From: Triticum aestivum
Lineage: Eukaryota > Streptophyta > Magnoliopsida > Poales > Poaceae
Direction: 5' to 3'
Assembly: GCF_018294505.1 (NCBI RefSeq)
Contig: NC_057797.1
Coordinates: forward strand, 122,765,116-122,829,115
DNA: 64,000 bases
Shown here one piece after another: positions 58,117 through 64,000 of this stretch. How positions within the stretch are numbered: the first letter of the stretch is position 1; each line of letters begins with the position of its first letter. Position numbers and translations under genes: made by a program. The notes beneath the pieces were generated by a model that saw only the letters and a list, made by a program, of their open reading frames with translations, was not told the DNA's origin and did no database searches.

Positions 58117-61100
58117 ATGGATGTGTCTACCTTAGGGAGTCTTAGACAAAGAGTGCCTATTCTTGATGGAGAGTATTTTCATGAGTGGAAAAATGAGATG
58201 CTTGTAATTTTCAATCAATATCATTTGAACAAGTATATTGCTAGCCCTTGTGCACCTCATATTGATCCTTTGCATCCTACCCTAGATGAAGATATTGACA
58301 TGATTCGCAATCTTAGAACTATTGAGCTCATCATTAGAGGATTGCTCAAAATTTTGATTGCTAGTTTGCCTACTCTTAATTGTGCCTATACTATATGGAA
58401 ATTTCTTGAGGAACGATTTCTCGATCATTCCTTGAAAACTTTGGATGAAATTCTCCATAAATCTATTGCCTTGAGTAAGATGAACTCTAGTGATCCTAGT
58501 TTTGGTAATTGTCTATTTGAACTTACCAATCTTAAGCATGCTAAAGGAGATGTTGGAATCATTAGTGATATCATATTCGAAGCTATAAGAATTCATAAAA
58601 GTGACCACTTTGATGATCATTTATCTAATGAATTACCCTCTCTAGGAAATGATGAGTCACAAGATCATGATGAACATGGATACTATGATGATGATGATGA
58701 TGATGATAGTGACTTTGATCTTGATGATGCAATGAGACATTTTGGTCTTATGGCAAATCTTCGGGGATATGAATCAGGAGGAAAGGAATGGGTTCTTGAT
58801 AGTGGATGTACTGATCATATGACCGGAGATGAAGAGATGTTTCTTGAGCTTGCTGAAAATGACGGCCCTCGAAAATATGTCACCTTTGGTGATAATTCAA
58901 AGGGTAAAGTGGTTGGCCTTGGTAAGGTGGACATCTCACATGATAGTTCCATTCAAAATGTCATGCTCGTTGAATCTCTCGGCTACAACTTACTTTCAGT
59001 ATCTAGACTTGCTGATTTCGGTTTGAATGTCCTATTTACTGAGGTAGATTGCCAAGTATTTCGTCGAGACAATCATAAAATGGTCTTTACCGGTATGCGT
59101 AGAGGTGATCTTTACATTGTCGATTTCTCTAAAAAGGCACAACCTAAAACTTGCTTTATTGCTAAATCCTCAAAAGGTTGGTTGTGGCATAGACGACTAG
59201 GTCACGTTGGCATGAGAAACCTTGACAAGCTTATTAAAGGAAATCATATCCTTGGAGTTAACGATGTCATATTTGATAAGGATAGACTTTGCAGTGCTTG
59301 TCAAGCAGGTAAACAGGTTGGAGGAAGACATCCCGTGAAGAACATCATGACCACAAGGAGGCCACTCGAGCTACTTCATATGGATCTTTTTGGTCCCAAC
59401 GCCTACAAGAGTCTCGGTGGAAATTCTTTTGGTCTAGTTATAGTTGATGATTTTTCAAGATTTACGTGGGTGTTCTTTCTTAATGACAAGTCACAGGTCC
59501 AGAAGATCTTCAGAAACTTCGCTAGGAAGGCCCAAAATCAGTTTGACATGAAGATCAAGAAGGTTCGGAGTGACAACGGAATGGAGTTCAAGAACGCAAA
59601 TGTGGACACCTTTCTTGACGAAGAAGGGATTTCACACGAGTTCTCAGCTACGTACACACCTCAACAAAATGGAGTTGTTGAGAGGAAGAACCGGATGCTC
59701 ATCGAAATGGCAAGAACGATGCTTGATGAATACAAGACGCCGAAGCACTTTTGGGCAGAAGCGGTTGAGACAGCTTGTCACGCAACAAATCGCTTGTATC
59801 TTCACAAGCTACTCGACAAGACGGCATACGAGCTCCTCACCGGTAACAAACCCCAAGTTGGATACTTTCGAGTATTCGGCTCAAAGTGCTACATTCTTGA
59901 TAAGCATCATCGTTCAAAGTTTGCTCCTAAATCTCATGAAGGTTTCCTACTTGGTTATGGCTCAAACTCTCACACTTACCGTGTCTACAACAATTTCACC
60001 CGAAAGGTTGAAGAGACGGTAGATGTGAAGTTTGATGAATCTAATGGCTCGCAAGTAGAGCAATTGCCAATTGATGTAGGAGACAAAGACCCTTTAGAAG
60101 CAATCCAAGACTTGTCCATTGGCAAAATTCGTCCAATGGAGGTGAAGGAGAGTACTTCATCCGTCCAAGTGGAAGCTTCTACTTCACGACAAAGTGAACC
60201 AAGAATTGACACGGAAGCATCCACAAGTGGGACACACCAAGATGAAGAAAACGAGGAAATACATCAAGACGAACATCAACAACCTCCTTCTCCACCACGA
60301 CAAGAGAACGACAACGTCAACAATGAAGAAGACCAAGAAGAAGAACAAGATGAAGAAGATGTTCAACAAAGACCCAAGCAAAAGCTCTCACGAGTTCGAG
60401 CAAGAATTGCCAAAGATCATCCCGTCGAGCAAATCTTAAATGATATACAAACCGGGAGAATCACTCGCTCAAAGACTCGTTTGGCTAACTTTTGTGAAAA
60501 CTATTCATTCATCTCTAGCATTGAACCTATGAAGGTTGAAGAAGCATTGGAAGATCCGGATTGGATAAACGCTATGCATGAAGAGCTACACAACTTTGAG
60601 AGAAACCAAGTTTGGACATTAGTTGAGAAGCCCGACAACAACCACAACATCATTGGTACCAAATGGGTGTTTCGCAACAAGCAAGATGAAGATGGACAAG
60701 TGGTTCGCAACAAAGCACGTCTCGTCGCCCAAGGATACACACAAGTCGAAGGTATGGACTATGGTGAGACATATGCTCCCGTTGCTAGACTTGAGTCCAT
60801 TCGCATCTTACTTGCCTATGCTAATCACCATAATATCACCTTGTACCAAATGGACATTAAAAGTGCTTTTCTAAATGGCGAAATAGAGGAGGAAGTTTAT
60901 GTCAAACAACCTCCCGGCTTTATCAATCCTAAGAAACCAAATCATGTTTACAAACTTCACAAAGCTCTTTATGGTCTTAAACAAGCTCCTAGAGCATGGT
61001 ATAAATGCTTGACCAAGTTCCTTATTACAAGTGGTTTTGAAATTGGTAAAATTGATTCTACTCTTTTTACTAAAAGGGTTAATGGAGAACTATTTGTATG

Positions 61101-62109
61101 CCAAATTTATGTTGATGATATCATATTTGGTTCAACTAACCCTCTCTTTAGTGAAAAGTTTGGAAAGCTTATGTCAGAGAAGTTTGAGATGTCTATGATG
61201 AGTGAACTCAAATTCTTTCTCGGTTTGCAAATCAAGCAAACTAAGGAAGGTACATTTGTCTCTCAAACGAAGTACACCAAGGACTTATTCAAGAAGTTCA
61301 ATATGCAAGAATGCAAAGGTATGTCTACACCCATGCCTACTAGTGGACATAATGATTTGACCAAAGATGGTGAACCGGTTGATCAAAAGGTTTATCGCTC
61401 TATGATTGGTTCATTGTTATACCTATGTGCTTCACGTCCCGATATTATGCTAAGCGTGTGCATGTGTGCACGATATCAAGCTGCTCCTAAAGAATGTCAT
61501 CTTAAGGCTATGAAAAGGATAGTGAGATATTTAATCCATACACCAAATTTTGGCATTTGGTATCCTAAGAGGTCTTCTTTTGATCTTGTTGGCTATTCCG
61601 ACTCGGATTATGCCGGAGACAAGGTTGATAGAAAGTCCACTTCGGGTACTTGTCAATTTCTTGGTAGATCTCTTGTGTCTTGGTCTTCCAAGAAACAAAA
61701 CTCGGTATCCTTATCCACCGCCGAAGCGGAATACATTGCCGCTGGTTCATGTTGTGCTCAATTACTTTGGATGACCCAAACTCTTAAAGATTATGGGATT
61801 TATGTGAAACATGTTCCACTGCTTTGTGACAATGAAAGTGCTATCAAAATTGGTCATAATCCTGTACAACATTCTCGAACTAAGCATATTGAAGTTCGTC
61901 ATCATTTCATTCGAGACCATGTTGCTAAGGGTGACATTAATCTTAAGCACGTTTGCACCGATAAGCAATTAGCGGATATATTTACTAAACCTCTTGATGA
62001 GAAAGTATTTTGCAGGTTGAGAGGTGAATTGAACATCATTGATGCTTCAAACTTGGAGTGGAAACTCCATTGGATACATGCAAGACATGAGCTTATGACT
62101 AATCCATGA
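58117..62109 (+). CDS. SIRE-type Copia polyprotein (short gag-protease-integrase-RT-RNase H)
   Basis: The frame is open for 1330 codons from the ATG at 58117, the first ATG after the PBS; upstream codons of the frame overlap the PBS and lack ATG. Residues 1-220 are gag-like at the start (DGEYFHEWKNEMLVIF) but short, with a poly-Asp segment and no CCHC zinc knuckle. The protease DSG is at 228-230. The pre-integrase zinc site is H358, H363, C392, C395. Integrase catalytic residues are D423, D486 and E522, spaced 62 and 35 residues apart. A Glu/Gln-rich linker (about 690-770) leads to RT, with D913 and YVDD at 998-1001. RNase H has D1162, E1203 and D1238. All catalytic residues are present. Reverse transcription and integration look possible, but particle assembly probably needs gag in trans. 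Confidence 0.9.
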   Translation: MDVSTLGSLRQRVPILDGEYFHEWKNEMLVIFNQYHLNKYIASPCAPHIDPLHPTLDEDIDMIRNLRTIELIIRGLLKILIASLPTLNCAYTIWKFLEERFLDHSLKTLDEILHKSIALSKMNSSDPSFGNCLFELTNLKHAKGDVGIISDIIFEAIRIHKSDHFDDHLSNELPSLGNDESQDHDEHGYYDDDDDDDSDFDLDDAMRHFGLMANLRGYESGGKEWVLDSGCTDHMTGDEEMFLELAENDGPRKYVTFGDNSKGKVVGLGKVDISHDSSIQNVMLVESLGYNLLSVSRLADFGLNVLFTEVDCQVFRRDNHKMVFTGMRRGDLYIVDFSKKAQPKTCFIAKSSKGWLWHRRLGHVGMRNLDKLIKGNHILGVNDVIFDKDRLCSACQAGKQVGGRHPVKNIMTTRRPLELLHMDLFGPNAYKSLGGNSFGLVIVDDFSRFTWVFFLNDKSQVQKIFRNFARKAQNQFDMKIKKVRSDNGMEFKNANVDTFLDEEGISHEFSATYTPQQNGVVERKNRMLIEMARTMLDEYKTPKHFWAEAVETACHATNRLYLHKLLDKTAYELLTGNKPQVGYFRVFGSKCYILDKHHRSKFAPKSHEGFLLGYGSNSHTYRVYNNFTRKVEETVDVKFDESNGSQVEQLPIDVGDKDPLEAIQDLSIGKIRPMEVKESTSSVQVEASTSRQSEPRIDTEASTSGTHQDEENEEIHQDEHQQPPSPPRQENDNVNNEEDQEEEQDEEDVQQRPKQKLSRVRARIAKDHPVEQILNDIQTGRITRSKTRLANFCENYSFISSIEPMKVEEALEDPDWINAMHEELHNFERNQVWTLVEKPDNNHNIIGTKWVFRNKQDEDGQVVRNKARLVAQGYTQVEGMDYGETYAPVARLESIRILLAYANHHNITLYQMDIKSAFLNGEIEEEVYVKQPPGFINPKKPNHVYKLHKALYGLKQAPRAWYKCLTKFLITSGFEIGKIDSTLFTKRVNGELFVCQIYVDDIIFGSTNPLFSEKFGKLMSEKFEMSMMSELKFFLGLQIKQTKEGTFVSQTKYTKDLFKKFNMQECKGMSTPMPTSGHNDLTKDGEPVDQKVYRSMIGSLLYLCASRPDIMLSVCMCARYQAAPKECHLKAMKRIVRYLIHTPNFGIWYPKRSSFDLVGYSDSDYAGDKVDRKSTSGTCQFLGRSLVSWSSKKQNSVSLSTAEAEYIAAGSCCAQLLWMTQTLKDYGIYVKHVPLLCDNESAIKIGHNPVQHSRTKHIEVRHHFIRDHVAKGDINLKHVCTDKQLADIFTKPLDEKVFCRLRGELNIIDASNLEWKLHWIHARHELMTNP

Positions 62110-63194
62110 TATATCTCTTATGATGACTATCTTATGTCTTGGATATATTTGTACCTTGCATGTTGTCTAACCCATGTAGGTGCTTGGTTGAATCTAATTC
62201 CATGAGATTGCGACTCACTCACATCTTGAGCAATCTCTACATCACCAAGACTCTACACAATGGTGGTTGAAGACAAGGAAGCACAAAACCATTCAAACAT
62301 ATCCTTTGACAAATTCTATGTTGAGCTTCATGATTGTCATTTTTGGATACACAAGTGCTCTTCCTTTGCAAGAACTAACCCATGTAGGTAGATGAACTCA
62401 AACTCCAAGTGGTGCTCCCAACTCTTGATGAGCTACATCAACCTTGAGCACCCACACAAGTTCAACTACATGAGCAAGAACCACACCACCACCCAAGGTA
62501 TGTTATTCCATCTTAGAGAAGCTTTACTCCAAGACATGAGTCAAAGCAACTCAACAAGATGTGAATACATCAAGATGCTTAAACGAAAAATGGTAACCCC
62601 ATTTTGAGCTTAAACGATGAGTATGACCTATGATCAAGTGTTCTCACTTGACTCCTAAGTCAATATACTCTAACATAGGTGACTATGTCACCGCCCAACT
62701 CTAGATGAAGTTCTCTTGTGTTCTTTTCTGTGTTATTGCATTTGTCTCATGCATGTTTAGTTTCTTTCTCTTTTTCAACAACAACAAAAAAAACTCCATC
62801 TAGATCTTTCAGTTTCTTCTCTTTTCTCTTTGTTTTTGTTCTGCATTTTCTGCATTTAATTCCTTGCAAATCCTTCAGGTAATTCATTGCAAATCTTTGT
62901 GAGATCCTACATGTCTAGTGAGTTGAGGTGACAAGTGTTTTTCTCTGTGTAAACTCGGTTTCACCGACTTGCAATTTTCGGTCCAACCGAATCTTTTCGG
63001 TACCACCAAAATATGTCACTCGGTGCCACCGACTTTGCAATCAGAAAAACAGTTTTCCACTTTTCCTACATTTCTTCTGATCCATCTCCACTCAATGAAT
63101 CTTGTCCTCTACAAGCATCACAATTTTATCCTTTGCTTTGTGTTGAGTCTCAAGGACCAAACCTATACGACGGATTCCAGAAAGCCCTTCTTGG
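62110..63194 (+). mobile_element. Post-pol region of the SIRE-type element, no env-like ORF
   Basis: About 1.1 kb with no ORF over 112 codons and no transmembrane-rich frame. Some SIRE elements carry an envelope-like ORF here; this one does not show it. A T-rich stretch (62700-62870) is followed by TCGGT/ACCGA units (62948-63041) like those of the U3. Confidence 0.7.
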
Positions 63195-63560
63195 AAATTG
63201 ATGTCAAAGGGGGAGAGAGAGATCACATCAAAGCTTGCAGGAGAAAGAAATCACATCAAAGCACATCAAGGGGGAGAGAAAGTCTCAAGGATCCCAGATG
63301 TTGTTAAGGGGGAGAGAGAGATTTCCCAGATGTTATTAAGGGGGAGAGAGAGATTTCCAGGGAGAGAAAATACTCAAGGATCCCAGATGCTTGATGTTCA
63401 AGAGGAGAGATGTCACATGTCTTTGTGGGGGAAAGACATGTTCATATACGCTTATTTGCATTAAGTTCTATCCATTTGTATCTTTCAGCTCTGATTTTCT
63501 GTTCCCTATCTTCTCCCAATATCCCATGTAAGATTCAGGGGGAGCAAGACACCTAAGGGA
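63195..63560 (+). repeat. Array of polypurine-tract-like repeats
   Basis: AAGGGGGAGAGA or GGGGGAG variants occur near 63207, 63268, 63307, 63340, 63425 and 63537, separated by partly repeated text (CTCAAGGATCCCAGATG twice). Multiple PPTs upstream of the 3' LTR are characteristic of SIRE/Maximus elements. Which one primes plus-strand synthesis cannot be decided because the 3' LTR is outside the window. Confidence 0.85.
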
Positions 63561-64000
63561 AAGAAATCAGTCAAATTCATTGCATATCTTTATTCTTGGG
63601 GACATGTTGAATCCAATGTGGTACCTTGCACTCACTCTCTACATGTCATCCCAGTCTTGGTATTCTTGTGGTTTCTTTTGTTTACTTTGGCTAGTGGATG
63701 TACCTGTGTTATCTAACTTTGTTTGTGCAGGTTCATTCCATCCTAAGCCAACTCAAGACCACAAGGTAAGTATATGAATCAAAATCATGAGTATGAGGAG
63801 TTCTTGCTTATGTACATACTGTTTGCAAGAAGGACTCATGAGCATGAAGGTATTCTCCTTGATAATCTTTTGCTCTGATGCATATGGCCAAGATACATGT
63901 AACACATTGCCTACTCTGTCATGGTTATGCTCTCACATGCCTCTATATTTCATATTCACATGAGTGCATACATGTAGGGGGGGGGCTATGCTTGTTACAT
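63561..64000 (+). mobile_element. Distal 3' region of the SIRE-type element
   Basis: AT-rich, non-coding, with a G-run (63977-63987) just before the window ends. This G-run could be a further PPT. I see no LTR start (TGAAAGCAC) before position 64000. Confidence 0.6.

Larger units (their letters stand above)
56249..64000 (+). mobile_element. SIRE/Maximus-type Copia retrotransposon, 3' end beyond window
   Basis: The 5' LTR is 56249-58061, with PBS TGGTATCAGAGC at 58064-58075. An uninterrupted polyprotein (58117-62109) has the Copia order protease, integrase, RT, RNase H. A 1.9-kb 3' region follows with several GGGGGAG polypurine tracts. Pol sequence style and the multiple PPTs indicate the SIRE (Maximus) lineage. 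It is inserted in LTR C; the target copy before it is GTTCC (56244-56248). No 3' LTR is reached by 64000. Confidence 0.9.

Overview
The window looks like intergenic DNA from a Triticeae grass (wheat, Aegilops or barley type). Every feature I can support is a transposable element or a piece of one; I see no host gene, rRNA or tRNA gene, or CRISPR array. The lineage rests on three signatures: a BARE/WIS/Angela-type Copia LTR, an Athila-type Gypsy LTR ending in the Triticeae-typical GATACGTCTCCAACGTATC, and CACTA transposons whose subterminal regions are packed with TTTGCCGTC / GACGGCAAA repeats. Family names come from memory of such elements, not from a search.

Layout. (1) 1-19141: a minus-strand Angela/BARE-like Copia element (element A). 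Its 3' LTR is cut by the window start and its 5' LTR is at 17416-19141. It is interrupted by a complete 7.3-kb CACTA transposon (2761-10069, TSD TCT) and by a 4.2-kb solo LTR of a LARD-like family (11363-15579, TSD AGCAT). (2) 19142-21173: a second internal domain of the same Copia family (B). It abuts the same LTR, giving a tandem arrangement that shares an LTR, and is truncated in integrase. (3) 21174-21429 and 52853-55302: the two halves of a plus-strand gene from an older CACTA element (Z), with an Ulp1/C48-peptidase-like C-terminus and several frameshifts. (4) 21430-52847: an Athila-like, coding-poor Gypsy element (Y) inserted into that gene. Y carries two complete LARD-like elements: X1 (24447-35852, TSD AGAAC) in its internal domain and X2 (39165-51978, TSD ATAGG) in its 5' LTR. 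(5) 55303-56248: the outer end of another Angela-like LTR (C), inserted in the last visible exon of Z. (6) 56249-64000: a plus-strand SIRE/Maximus-type Copia element inserted in LTR C. It has a complete 5' LTR, PBS, a 1330-residue open polyprotein and a long 3' region with repeated polypurine tracts; its 3' LTR lies beyond the window.

Order of events read from the nesting: Z is oldest. Y and LTR C then entered Z, X1 and X2 entered Y, and the SIRE-type element entered C. Independently, A/B received the CACTA element and the element that left the solo LTR. Only the SIRE-type polyprotein is an uninterrupted coding sequence. The CACTA in A keeps both ends and a well-preserved 8-exon accessory gene (two in-frame stops) but has lost the transposase core. 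The LARD-like elements have good LTRs, PBS and PPT but no long ORF. A, B, Y and Z are degenerate. Nothing here is clearly a new biological system. The best leads are the shared-LTR tandem with a non-canonical LTR end, the conserved but non-coding internal domain of X1/X2, the transposase-less CACTA with a preserved accessory gene, and the SIRE-type element with an open pol but no visible nucleocapsid zinc knuckle.
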